Shown here: piece by piece, positions 36,101 to 47,627 of the stretch | Numbering within the stretch: the first letter of the stretch is position 1 | How the letters are laid out: each line of letters starts with the position of its first letter | Origin: Annona cherimola | Taxonomy: Eukaryota > Streptophyta > Magnoliopsida > Magnoliales > Annonaceae | Length of the DNA: 64,000 bases | Assembly: GCA_030490835.1 (NCBI GenBank) | Contig: CM059975.1 | Location: 51,389,174-51,453,173 of the forward strand | Reading direction: 5' to 3' | Translations under genes and position numbers: made by a program | Notes under the pieces: generated by a model | What the model saw: the letters and a program-made list of their open reading frames with translations, nothing else | Database searches by the model: none | What the model was told of the DNA's origin: nothing

Positions 36101-38572
36101 GCTATTGTGAAACCCTAACCCAAGTAATCCATATGTATGCATTGAACATGTATTTGATGATTATTTATGAATCATGGAATTATGAAGGTATTTTATGACT
36201 TTTGCTAATTATGGCAATTAGGGTTATGGGTTAGCATTAATGATGTGATTAAGCATTTTGAGCCTAAATGAGATAATGGGGTTAGAATGAATTATTTGTG
36301 ATTTAAGTGTGCAATTATATCATGAAAAATCATTTTTCATGATTTAAAATGAATTATGGAAATAATGATGGAAATTGTCAAGTACGAAGGAAAATATTAG
36401 AAAATTCATAACTCAACGCCTAAAAGGCGGATTCAAGTGAAATTTGAGATGAAAATTGTTAATATTAGGCTTGGTATTATGGAATGAAAAGATCATGAAA
36501 ATTCTTGATGAAATGAGAATTATGAATTTTTAAGTATATGTTCATTTCAACCATTAACTTCAAACGCGTGTAACGGGAGCTAGGAAACTCGGATTGAGAT
36601 GAAATTTGAAACGGTTGAATGAAATTATGAGATGTTTATATTGAATGGATTGGATTAAGGGAATCATAATGGGATTAGGATGATAATTAATTATTTTTAT
36701 TCCCAAATCCAAAAGATATATTCAAGTGGTCATAACTCGACGTAGAAACGTCGGATTGAGATGAAATTTGAAACGATGGAATAAAATTATGAAATCTATG
36801 AGATGAATGTAATGGATTAAGCTAATTATCATGAGGAATGTATTTCTTGGAGAGCAAGTAACAAGTTGCTTAAGGGCGAAGTAAAGAAGGACAATTGGAC
36901 GGTCAAAGATGATGCAGATTTTTCAATTTGTAAAATAGTAAAAGTTGTAATTTTACTTGGCCCCTATTAATCCACCTCATAAAGTAGATAGAGGAGCATT
37001 GAAGGAATGTGGAATTGCAGCACAAGTGGGTCCCACAAGTGGAAAAAATCCAGCAACATGCATAAGGGCTTTGCACGTAGAGTTGAGATGAAATTGTGGA
37101 AAATATTCCAAGTGCTGAAACGTCCAAGGGAGTTGCTGCAACTCACGAATTTTCCCAGCAAAGGAGAAGAGAAAACCAAGGGAAAAGAAGGGAGAAAAGG
37201 AGAGATTTCTCATTTGCTCAAGTAAGTATATGATTATTTGATTTTTATGCATCAAATCTGTAAAGCAAATGATGCTGAAAAATAAATTATGGTCGGAACA
37301 TTAAATGGATGATTTTTATCATGAAATGTTTTCAGAACAATACTCATGATATGATTAAGGAACGACCAAATTTTCAGCTTAAAATGATATTTATGTTGGA
37401 AATTAAAAATCCGTGAATATTAGCCCAAACAGGGTAAAACGGGTTACAGGATCAGCTGTAGAAAAGGCTTTTTAATAAATTTTCTACAAGGTTTTTCGAG
37501 CTGCAAATTTTACAGGATATACATAACATATTTGGGATTACATAAAAAAATTAAAAATGAGGTTTTTAATGGTGTAAATAGACCCCATAAATAACGTCAT
37601 TCAGGCTGACTGGAAATGGAGTTTACTGTTCAGCAAGGTAAAAATGCCCAAATAAATATGTAATATTAATATTTCGTGCTGAAAATTTTATGATAGTTAA
37701 TTGATGAAGTTATTAAGGTATGGTATAAATTTCAGATCGAAAATACTTGATTTGATATTAATTAAAGATTTTAAGATTTCAGCACGCCCGATTTCAGCAT
37801 ATGTGGTTAGTTTGAGGAAGAAATCAAAAAGAAATATGAAACGTGTGTAGAAATGATCCAAATTGAGTTATGTGTTAAATAATTAAATATGGATCAAGAA
37901 AAGTGAGATTATATGCTGAAATTTCGGATTTATATAATGACCTAAGGTTATGTGTCAAAGGACACGTTAAACGGGTTAAAAGTGGGTTCCAAACTAACTG
38001 TTTTGGAAACCTATGGAAAATGGATTTAAACCTCATAAAAATACCTTAAGTAAAGTGGTATTAAAGGGTAATTAACCCGCTGGAAAATGGGTTAAATTTC
38101 TGAGTTAAGAAATTTTAAGAAATGCATCATGGTTAAGTGCTAAATGGGCATATGTGAAGGAATAGATATGTAAGGGTGATGAATGACATGTAGAATATGG
38201 TTTTGTGCAGAAATGTATGGAAATATGAAATATTTCATGAATATATATCTGTTTAGCACTTCACGAGGTTAATTTCCAATTTTGGAATTATGTAATGAAG
38301 CCTAAGGTCATAACGGGCGCTCGGAACGGGCACCAACGTATGAATTTTGGAAAAAATGTAAAAGATGGTAAATGAAGGTTAATGAACCTATGTATGATAG
38401 TTAATGGATGAATTTTGTATGGTTGAATGTGAAAACGGTGTTAATATATGCAAATTAAGCCATATATGTGTATGATGAATTATGAAGGATATATGCTAAT
38501 GAAAATGGGTTGGAAAACTAAATGGAATGCAACGACAAGAAATATATGAAAAACCATATTATGTTCATGTAG

Positions 38573-38615
38573 GCAAGGAAAAGAATGGAAGGAAAAGGGA
38601 TTATGGCGATCTCAG
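38573..38615 (+). other. Candidate LTR micro-exon, copy 5
   Basis: 43 nt between GTTCATGTAG and GTAAGCAAGC; starts GCAAGGAAAAG, ends GATCTCAG. The candidate upstream donor is at 37222 and the candidate downstream acceptor is CAG ending at 41022, which gives introns of about 1.35 and 2.4 kb. Confidence 0.5.
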
Positions 38616-39681
38616 GTAAGCAAGCAAACTTTCTAAAATGCATTTTCTTTCTATGTGATTGGAATGATTGAATTGTCTATGTTTATGTTTTAACGAATGG
38701 GCAAGCACAAATTTTGAATATGACGGCTTTAATGCAAAGCCATAAGCTTTGAAAAATGATGACTTTAATGAAAAGTCTCAAGGTTTGCTTCATGGAAAGC
38801 AAGCGACACTTCTTAAGATAAATAACTTATCCTAAGTGTTGCCAAGGATGGGAATGCTTCATGCTAATGGAATTGAGAAATTTTGCTTAAGAGTAAGCAA
38901 GTTCTCTATGCTAATGTTTTAAGGATTTCATGTTTGATATCGATGGTTTTAAGAATTTGCTTTTGAGAAAGCAAGTTCTATATGATATGGTTCAACAGCG
39001 TTTTATAAGAAAAAGGGAATTTTACCCTTTTTCACAAAATATATTTGGTAAATGAGTTTTGAGTTATTTCTACAATAACTCGCGATAAACAATGATGAAA
39101 AAGATTTGTTTTACTAGGTCAAGATAATTCAATATTAAATTACGTTTTGGACATAGTCCACATGTTTTGAAATGATATTTGAAAAGTTTTGGTTTCCTTT
39201 AGAAAAGGAAATCAATGTTGAAAATGTTGAAATGATATTTCTACGGATGTGTTGAAAGGGATTTATGGATGACCAACCTCCTATGATTGATTTCATAAAA
39301 TGGTTTAATTTCAGGTTGCTTGATGGCATGCAAAAGACTATGCAATTTTCCTCTATGTGAAAATGATTGATATGTGGACAATTATTAAATTTTTAAGTGA
39401 AGGACAAGGGGATAGCGTAATTGCATAACTTTTGTAAACAAAAGGTCCTGAAATAGAAACCAAGAAAATATTAGAGAAAAATATGTTTTATTTATAAAAA
39501 TCCAAAGGATTTGAAATTCTTTTGATTAAAAGGATTTTAAGATGTATGGGTTCTCAAAGGTTTCAAATGTTTATCAAAATACTTTACTCAAAACGTTTTT
39601 GAAAGAATTTAAGGAAGGTCATCCTAAAACTGGATTTCAAATAACAACTTGTTAAAGTGGGTGCGCTCGCTTACGAGTTGA

Positions 39682-39844
39682 CACAGACTGCGGTCTGTGA
39701 TGTGTTTTTGAAAATAATTGTAAAATATAGACTTCGGTCTAAGATTTTTGTGCATATGGATGCAGGCTGCGGTCTGTGATCCCGGTTTAAAAGAACATGG
39801 GCTGCGGTCTGTGGTTCTTCAAACCAAAACGGACTGCGGTTCGT
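39682..39844 (+). repeat. Array of five UNCG-tetraloop hairpins
   Basis: Stem-loops at 39682-39699 (CACAGAC TGCG GTCTGTG), 39728-39741 (TAGAC TTCG GTCTA), 39763-39776 (CAGGC TGCG GTCTG), 39799-39810 (GGGC TGCG GTCT, with an outer AAGAAC/GTTCTT stem) and 39829-39844 (ACGGAC TGCG GTTCGT). All have a C-G closing pair around a UNCG-type loop; stem differences are compensated or G-U. Confidence 0.8.
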
Positions 39845-40112
39845 CAGGATAACGTACGGTGCACCGGTACAAGGAATAGGCTGGTTGTAGAGCACGGTTG
39901 GGATGACCGGGGCCCACTCTACATAAGTCCAAGTCGCTAAGGGATGGCACGAGTGCCAGCGGCGCCCTCCCTGAGATGGGAGCAGGATAAGTGAACAGCC
40001 GCCTGGCTAGCGTGCTGTTAAGGATTCTCTTCCAAAAGGTAGCATGATCACTTGCTAAGTGTCACTACCGGATGGAGAGAAATGCATTTGCTTATGTTTT
40101 ATTTCTGAAAAG

Positions 40113-40910
40113 CCCAAAGATTGGGTTATGAAAATATGATTTTATGAAAGTATCCTAAAGGGATTTCTATGAAATGGTTACCCTAAAAGAAAGGGGATTT
40201 TACACAAAAGTGTAAATAACAAGAATTAAAGGAAATGTGTTTATGCAAATGCATTCATGAAAATGATTTTCCTTGTTTGCTATAAACAAGCCCCAAGACG
40301 GGGAATTATGAAAAGGATTTATGTTCATTTCTAAAAGAGCCTAAATAAAGAATGTTTTTGGACATAAAAATGTCCTTTGCCGAGAAAGGCTTATGTGATT
40401 GATGTTTAAGGACATATGAATGTCCATTGCCAATAAGGTTATGTAAATGATGTTTTGAGACATGAAATGTCTCTTGATTTTATGATGGCTCATGCGAATG
40501 ATGTTTTGAGACATAAATGTCTCTTGGCTAAAAGATTTTATGAGGGCTTATGTTAATGATGTTTTGAGACATAAAATGTCTCTTGGCTAAGGAATTTTAT
40601 GATGGTTTATGTTAATGATGTTTTGAGACATGAGATGTCTCTGTTGCCTAAGTATTTATGTTGTTTTGGACGGAAAATGTCCACTGGCAACCGAATGATT
40701 TCATATATTGGCTATGAACATTAAAAATGTTCATATAAGATTAATGGAAACTCATCATTAAAGGTAAAATGTATATGTTTTGCCTAAACAAGCTCAGGCG
40801 CGGCTTGTAAATGATTTTAAGAATGAATGCTTTATGAAAGCATTCAAGGACTTGAAATTGTCCTTATAATAAAGGATTTCATGATGGTATTTTAGGACAT
40901 ATGCATGTCC
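40113..40910 (+). repeat. Dense stem-loop array in solo LTR S1
   Basis: Short perfect inverted repeats with 2-9 nt loops occur about every 50 bp. Examples: 40113-40125 (CCCAA/TTGGG), 40199-40216 (TTTACAC/GTGTAAA), 40360-40375 and 40410-40425 (GGACAT/ATGTCC), 40457-40473, 40508-40523, 40566-40582 and 40625-40641 (GAGACAT/ATGTCTC), 40713-40735 (TATGAACAT/ATGTTCATA), 40788-40808, 40825-40845 (GAATGCTT/AAGCATTC), 40846-40865 (AAGGAC/GTCCTT) and 40895-40910. No protein frame runs through it. Confidence 0.8.
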
Positions 40911-41604
40911 TCAGGAACAAGGTATTCCCAATGTTTATGAAAAAAGTTTTCAAGAAGCCTTGCCCTAAAATGATTGCTTAGTGAGTTGTCACTCACGTTT
41001 TGTTTTCCAAACCCTTAGACAGGTACTGAGGAGACTCAGAAGGTTGCGAACCTCAGACATGGAGGAAGGTACATGATGATAGCCTTGTAGGCTATGAGGA
41101 ATGGAAAAGCATAAATATGCTAAGGTAAGCTAATGTGTATGTGAACTTAATGAGAATATTAAGTTCTATATATGATTCAATGGTTGAAGGTATGGATGTA
41201 TGTATGTAAAATGTGAAGCTTAAGTTAAGAAAACTTTCACGGCAGGAAGGCATGAAAAGATACTATGTGTTTATGTATATCCGAACTTAGCTAGAGTTCT
41301 AAGTTCCATGTGAATTAATGACTGAATGTATGAAAGTATGATTTATACAATGATTCATTGTATAACGACAGGCATATAAAGGTGCTATGAATGAAATGAT
41401 GATTTTTATTACAAGTGAAATGTCGCAATGTATGATGATTGTCATGTCAAGATTATGAATGATGACAGATGAATAATCGAAAAAAAATTCTGGACATATT
41501 CCAATTAAAAACCCGCCGCGTGATCAGGGCAACAATCCTGATTCACATTTACCAATCGATAGATCTTGAGGTAAGGAAGTGACGTCTCGGTTCGGGGCGC
41601 CACA

Positions 41605-42131
41605 ACTATTACCATATTTCCTGGATTATAAACCGTACCTGTGACCACCTTCTCTTCTTGTTCTTGAGATTCTGTTCGGGTCAGGGCATGCACATGCACC
41701 GGGTTCGTAGAAGTTCCCTACTTACTAGTTGCTCCGGATATCCTAAGCCGAGTAGGTCTTCCACGTCCTTGAGATGACTGCGCCTTGTTTGGGCAATTCG
41801 GGGCTATTTGACCCGTTTGATCACATATATAACACTTGACCACCTTTGCTTCCCCTGGCTTGCACTCCTTGGCGATGTGACCGTCTTTCCACATTTATAA
41901 CACCGGTTCGAGCCCTTTAGACACTCGCCTGTATGTCGCTTTTGACACTTCCTACACAGTGGCGAGCTTTTCTTCTTTTGAATTCCTTTTCCCTTTCTTA
42001 CACTGCCTTTTTTAGCTTTCTCTTTTCCGATTTCCATTTCCTTGGGACCCATACTGAATGCCCTTGAACCCAATCTTAGTTCTTGAGTTCTCAAGGCTTC
42101 AATTTCCAAAGCCTTTGCTCTCTCAAGGCTT
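41605..42131 (-). pseudogene. Chromovirus F gag end and protease start
   Basis: Read from 42131: ERAKALEIEALRTQELRLG, a Lys-rich linker, and a first knuckle-like motif CRKCQKRHTGEC. CYKCGK follows, where a frameshift breaks the second CCHC. Then come GQIAPNCPNKAQSSQGRG in another frame, two stops near 41725, and HALTRTESQEQEEKVVTG leading into the protease (NPGNMVI). Solo LTR S1 interrupts the protease three codons before DSG. The 5' part of gag is removed by the insertion at 42132. Confidence 0.87.
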
Positions 42132-43300
42132 TGTAACGTCCCAAACCAAGACGTCACTTCCTTACCTCAAGATCTTATCGATTGGTAAATGTGAATCAGG
42201 ATTGTTGCCCTGATCACGCGGCGGGATTTTAATTGGAACTCGTCCAAATTTTTTTTTTTGTTTCTTCATTCATCAATATTTCATTTATAACATAAGCAAT
42301 AGTACACTTGTACATATTCTTTAAACCATTTCAATATGTTGTTATACATTATAGGCCCTCCTGACCTCATCATGACATTATCATTGCATACATACATCTA
42401 TTCAATCATTAGTTCACCTAGAACTGAGAACTTTAAACAAGTCACATATATATCAATATGCCTGAAAACTTCCATTCATTGAATTCCACTCACCATGGCT
42501 AATCCTTTTAGCCTACATGGTACTATCTCGTACCTTTTCTCCATTTATTAGGTCCTTGACCCCTTGAGTCTCCCAGTACCTGTCTGAGGTTTTGAAAACA
42601 AAACGTGAGTGATAACTCAGTAAGCAAGCATTTTAGTAAATTCCATTTTCACTTTCCACAATTGCCCTTCTTTACTTTGCTCTTAAGCAACTTGTTACTT
42701 GCTCTCCAAGAAAACAAATTTCCATGATAATTAGCTTAATCCATTCCATTCATCTCATAGATTTCCTAATTTTATTCCATCGTTTCAAATTTTATCTCAA
42801 TCCGATGTTTCTACGTCAAGTTATGACCACTTGAATTTATCTTTTGGATTTGGGATAAAAATAATTAATTATCACCCTAATCCCATCATGATTCTCTTAA
42901 TCCAATCCATTCATAAGATTGGGCCCACCATCATGAGCTTACCTTTCAAATTTCATCGAAATCTGCCTTGTAGGTGTCAAGTTATGAATTTTCTATCATT
43001 TTTCATCTTAATTTCATAATTACATTTTAGTCTCCATAAATTAAATCATGATTATTAACATGATTATTCATAACACATTGTCACCTTTAAATCCTCATGA
43101 AGCCCCTCGGATCATACCGACTCACTTCGGGCTCCGATGATTAAATTTTTAATCATCATTCTTAATTAAACCCTAATTACAAAATATCATTAAATCATTA
43201 AATCATCCATAAATCATTCAAAATTCATTTAAATAACATATAAATCATGTATATATATTCAATGTATCCCATTGAGTCCTACATAGGTTGGGATTTCACA
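42132..43300 (-). repeat. Short-form chromovirus LTR J (3' LTR of a non-autonomous element)
   Basis: Plus-strand TGTAACGTCC at the left, GGGATTTCACA at the right; 1,169 bp. On the minus strand it reads TGTGAAATCCC to GGGACGTTACA. Compared with S1 it lacks the middle: sequence equivalent to about 36910 joins directly to the equivalent of about 40980, so the micro-exon and the hairpin arrays are gone, but the candidate last acceptor (42580-42582) and the terminal module are kept. It is inserted in F gag (candidate target duplication GGCTT, 42127-42131). Confidence 0.85.
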
Positions 43301-44268
43301 ATCCTCCCCCCTTATAACAGGTTTCGTCTTGAAACCTATTGCATTTCAAATATCGGGGGTATAACTCATATAAAATGGCTAATCTTATCATCTTTCTCCA
43401 ATACTTCAATGGCTCACTACACTTCCACTGCGCTACTCTGTCTTAGTGGCATTTTTAGCCTTGGTCCAATAAACTTATCATTTGTCTCTATTGTCTCGTG
43501 TTGCATGTTCCCTTATGGACATCTTATTGAAATTGTTCTTTTCTGTATGTCATCCATCTTTTACCCTTATGGCAGACATACTATTTTCCTTATACATAGA
43601 GAAATTATAGAATTTCTCATCTTATCATAGGGTCTAGGCTACCAATTCATTCATAAAAATCTATAGCAACCATTTCATATAACATAACACATTTATTCTA
43701 TAGCATAGAGCAAGAGTTTCTCTTACATAAAATTTCATGCATGTCTTAGCAAAAGATACTTTTGCTAACCTATCTTTCCTTCCCATCTCATAATGTCTAT
43801 AACTAGATTATACTAGCGTAGACTACCTAATAGGAGTACTGGTAATAAACCAGTCTAAAATATTTTCTTCCTTATCTCCCTTTCCAGTTTCCATAAACTA
43901 GTAAGGGTCCTTATCATTCGTTCTAATATCATTTCTTATGAATATCATAGAGAAATTATCTCTCTCATACCTCCTTCTTCATTTCATCTGGTCTCATTAT
44001 CATCCTTCCTTCGTATACCATCTATACTATGAAATATGGCAATTCAGCTATATTTCCTCAAATAATCATATTTTTGTGTCATAATGACACACAATATAAG
44101 ACAATACATATCGTATATGTCTTATAATCTCAATCTATCTCTTTCATCATTTCTTTTTCATCTCATCTTCTATATCTATCCATCAATCCTTGCTGACATA
44201 TCATCTTTGTGACATCAAATATTTTCTTACCACACCTATTTACCAATCCATGCTCTGATACCAACAAT
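43301..44268 (-). mobile_element. Internal region of the non-autonomous element between LTRs J and K
   Basis: 968 bp with no ORF longer than chance. At the left is a PPT on the minus strand (TTATAAGGGGGGAGGAT) preceded by the GGTTTC..GAAACC stem. At the right is a well-preserved PBS (44251-44264, minus strand TTGGTATCAGAGCA), 4-5 nt from LTR K. Gag and pol are wholly absent, so it would need proteins from a relative. Its PPT-side half is related to 2186-2900. Confidence 0.8.
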
Positions 44269-44582
44269 TATAACACCCCAAACCGCGACGTCACTTTCTT
44301 ACCTCAAGATCTTATCGATTAGTAAATGTGAATCAGGATTGTTGCCCTGATCACGCGGCGGGATTTTAATTGGAACTTGTCCAATTTTTTTTGTTTCTTC
44401 ATTCATCATCATTTCATTTATAACATAAGCAATAGTACACTTGTACATATCCTTTAAACCATTTCCATATGTTGTTATACATTATAGGCCCTCTTGACCT
44501 CATCATGACATTATCACTGCATACATACAGCTATTCAATCCTTAGTTCACCCAGAACTCAGAACTTTAAACAAGTCACGTAT
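44269..44582 (-). repeat. LTR K fragment (5' LTR of the non-autonomous element)
   Basis: 314 bp matching the first part of LTR J, including the terminal hairpin module. The outer dinucleotide is TA instead of TG. It is cut by LTR H at 44583 (candidate target duplication CGTAT); the rest is absent. Confidence 0.85.
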
Positions 44583-45706
44583 TGTGAAATCCCGATCTTA
44601 GACACGTGTATAAAACCCTAGGGTTGTAAACCCTAGGTAATTTATTAATAAAATATAGATTCATGAGTATGAAAATATGTGGGAATAGAGGTTAAAATAA
44701 TTAATTATGAAATTCGGATGAATAATGCGTGTGAATAGTGAAACGTGAATAGTAAATGTGGGATTAAGGAATATGTTAAGTTAATCACTTTGGATTAACT
44801 TAATCATAAAAGACGAAAAAAGGAAGCTTCCCACTAAAGGACAAAAGTGCTTTTTAGATTAAAATAATAAATTTTGAACTTTTTTGGATTTTTGTGAAGA
44901 AAATGAAGAAAAATTCATATCTTGCAATCCGGATGTCGGATTGAGATGAAATTTTTTATGGATGACCAAAATATGATGATGAACATGATAAGTGGTCTAA
45001 GATTGATCAAAAATCATGAATTAAGGGTCAAGATTAAACATCATTTGAAGATCAAAAAGTAGCTTTACTTTTTCATTAATTAGAATTTGACTTTGATTAA
45101 TTTTAGTTAATTAAAAAAATCAAATAATTAATGAAAAGATGTAATGGCTGCTGGAGGCTTGACTTTTGGGCCAAATCCAATGGCCACAAATTAATCTTAT
45201 CATGTATCAACGGTTGAGATTAATTTGCTTAAAAATAATTAATTTTAATAAATAAAAAAAAGGAAAATAGGGCTGCCATAAGGGTCTGGAGCTGCTGTAG
45301 GGTGGCTTCACTTGGCTCCATGCACCTTTTAGAAAATAGAAAAAAATACATTTATAATTTAATACCTCAAGAAAGGGGGGTAAATTCAAAATTCATGAAA
45401 ATCAAGCCCTATAAATAGGGGCCAAGGGGTGAACGTCCAAGGAAATTCATCCCAGCTCCATTTGAGCATTTTTCACCCCCACCACATTTTAGCCTTGAGA
45501 AGAAAGAAGAGGAGGAAGTTAGAGAGAAAAAGTGTGAGAAAAAGTGGGATATCTCCACTTCAGGTAAGTGAATTCTATCCAAATTTCTTTTGGATGTTAA
45601 GTAGGGTACAACAATGCTTAGATAATGCCTAATCATGAGAAAATAAGTAAATTTGTAATGCTTAATTGGAATTATGCCGAAACATCAAAAATTTGGAGCG
45701 AAGAAC
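44583..45706 (+). repeat. LTR H fragment, same family as solo LTR S2
   Basis: Starts TGTGAAATCCC and matches the beginning of S2 (47257 and, past copia C, 57740 onwards). It contains a CAATCCG/CGGATTG hairpin (44925-44943), a TATA box (45410) and a donor-like CAGGTAAGTG (45561-45570). Homology stops at about 45706, and gag of element G starts 15 nt later with no LTR end and no PBS, which suggests a deletion joint. A short repeat AGAACAAGGGAAAAGAA occurs on both sides (45703-45719 and 45751-45767). Confidence 0.8.
45410..45417 (+). promoter_or_regulatory. Candidate TATA box of LTR H
   Basis: TATAAATA within CCCTATAAATAGGGG, about 154 nt before the GTAAGTG donor-like site, the same spacing as in S2. 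Confidence 0.6.
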
Positions 45707-45721
45707 AAGGGAAAAGAATAC

Positions 45722-47256
45722 CATGGTTGATACATGGTCAAGGGTTAGAAAGAACAAGGGAAAAGAAGTGGCTACCGAAGTCCGTAACCAACATGAGATT
45801 AGTGAATCCAGTAGGCCAAAAAGAGGTAGGCCTGGATTACAAGGGAAAAACCAAAGAAATTAACAAAGAAGGGTAGATGAAAGCCCAGAACCAATTACAG
45901 AACAAGAGTGAAGTCAAGCTCAAATAATCGAGGAAAGAGTAACTTCGGCGGTAAAGGAAGCTATGCAACAAGCTACGCATGATTGGTCGACCCAAGCCGC
46001 TAACATAATTCAAGGCTTGTGGGAAAGGACCCAACAGGCCTAGTTAGGAAGTGTTGAAAAAAAAGGACTCATTCCTATGGCTAACCCAGTTCCCCTACAG
46101 CGCCCACAATGGATGAGAACCAATTAATGGAAGCAGACTAGAGGGCAATAAATGCATTCCTTTCGCAACGGCCTCCTAAATTTTTAGGTGAATCCGACCC
46201 CGTCCAAGCTGAACAGTGGATGACGAAGATTAGAAATTGTTCAGGATATCTCCATGCAATGATAAGCAAAAAGTACTACGTGCCACTCATCTATTGGTAA
46301 AGGATGCACATGAGTTGTGGGAGATAATGCTGATCACTATGCACATGAGTGGTGGGAGATGTTTGTAGAAAATAGAAAAATTCAACAAAGAATATCTCCT
46401 AGTGGGATTGTAGAGCCAGAAGGTCATTGAATTTGAGAGGCTCTATCGAGGGAGAATGACTATGACAGAGTATGCCACCAAGTTTAATACATTGGCGAGG
46501 TACATACCACGGATTGCCAATGTGCCAGAGAACAAGATACAGAGATTTCAGCAGGGACTGAGGCCCTACCTCAGAGAAAGCTTAGCCCCTCTATTGATTA
46601 AAGATTATGCATCAAATGTAGAAAGGGCTAGAGCCTTGGAGATTGAGGCAATGAGGACTCAAGAACTAAGGCTAGGATTCAAGATGTTCAGCTCGGGAAT
46701 GAAAGAAGTTGAAACGGGGGAGGAAAAGGCTAGGAAAGGAGTTGTAAGGAAGGAAAAAGGAACCCCAAGAAAGAGAATGAAACCTATTTGCAAGGTATGC
46801 CGAAGGCACCATGTAGGCGAATGTTTGAAAGGTTCAAATAAATGTTTCAAATGCGGACAAATGGGTCACATAGCCAAGGAATGTGGCAAGGGAGAGTCAA
46901 AGGTGGTGAAATGATATGTTTGTGATCAGATTGGACATATAGCTCCAAATTGTCCAAATAAAGCACAAACATCGCAAGGACGTGAAAAGGTCGGACAGCC
47001 AAGGCTAGTGGGAGTAGCTAACAGGCAGGGAACCTCTTCAAATCCTGTGTAAGTGCATGCTCTGACCCGAATGGAATCGCAAGAGCAGGAGGAGAAAGTG
47101 GTTACAGGTATGGTTTATATTTTAGGAAATTCGGCAATAGCATTGTTTGATTCGAGTGCTAGCAATTCATTTATTGCTTGCTAATATATAACCACGCATG
47201 CACTACCAGTAAAGGAAACCAATAAAGTAATTCATGTAGAATCCCCTGTCTATAGG
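45722..47256 (+). pseudogene. Chromovirus G gag and protease start
   Basis: The ATG at 45722 begins MVDTWSRVRKNKGKEVATEV; then RPKRGRPGLQGKNQRN and PPKFLGESDP (frameshifted), and an open stretch 46456-46914 with the capsid C-terminal part (MTEYATKFNTLARYIPRIAN, FQQGLRPYLRESLAPLLIKD) and two knuckle motifs: CKVCRRHHVGEC, which lacks the usual spacing, and a canonical CFKCGQMGHIAKEC. A TGA at 46912 precedes a third motif (CDQIGHIAPNC). The protease follows: EEKVVTGMVYILGNSAIA, then LFDSSASNSFIAC, in which the catalytic DSG reads DSS, and a TAA. The frame is cut at SPVYR by solo LTR S2. At least six lesions; non-functional. Confidence 0.87.
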
Positions 47257-47627
47257 TGTGAAATCCCAATTTTAGGAACGTGTATGAAACCCTAGGGTTA
47301 TAAACCCTAGGTAATATAATTATATTTATTTGAAATATAATGGTGATATTTTGTAATATGTAGAATTAGAGGATTAAATAGCTAATTATGGAATTTTAAT
47401 TAGGATGAATAGTAAATATGAATAGTGAAACGTGAATAGTAAACATGGGATTAAGGAATATGTTAAGTTAATCACTTTGGATTAACTTAATCATAAAAGA
47501 CTAAAAAGGAAGCTTCCCACTAAAGGACAAAAGTTCTTTTTGGATTAAAATAATATTTTCGGATTTTTAGTGGATTTTTGATAGGAAATGAAGAAAAATT
47601 CATATCTTGCAATCTGGAAGTCGGATT

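Larger units (their letters stand above)
36106..41604 (+). repeat. Solo LTR S1 of a long-LTR chromovirus, 5.5 kb
   Basis: Starts TGTGAAACCC, ends GGCGCCACA, and has no internal region. The flanks are GCTAT (36101-36105) and ACTAT (41605-41609), a 5 bp target duplication with one transition. Removing it reunites the protease frame of F (NMVIA before LFDSG). It is in the same family as the LTR at 5283. Contents in order: hairpin modules (36417, 36739), first donor GTAAGTATA (37222), micro-exon (38573-38615), UNCG hairpin array (39682-39844), GGTAG..CTACC stem (40038-40069), stem-loop array (40113-40910), candidate acceptor (41021-41022), terminal module (41512-41604). Non-coding. Confidence 0.9.

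Noticed and set aside
42831..43019. Host gene or tRNA in the non-autonomous element and neighbouring LTRs
   Set aside because: I looked for clover-leaf anticodon and TPsiC arms and for non-repeat coding sequence throughout the window and found none I could support.
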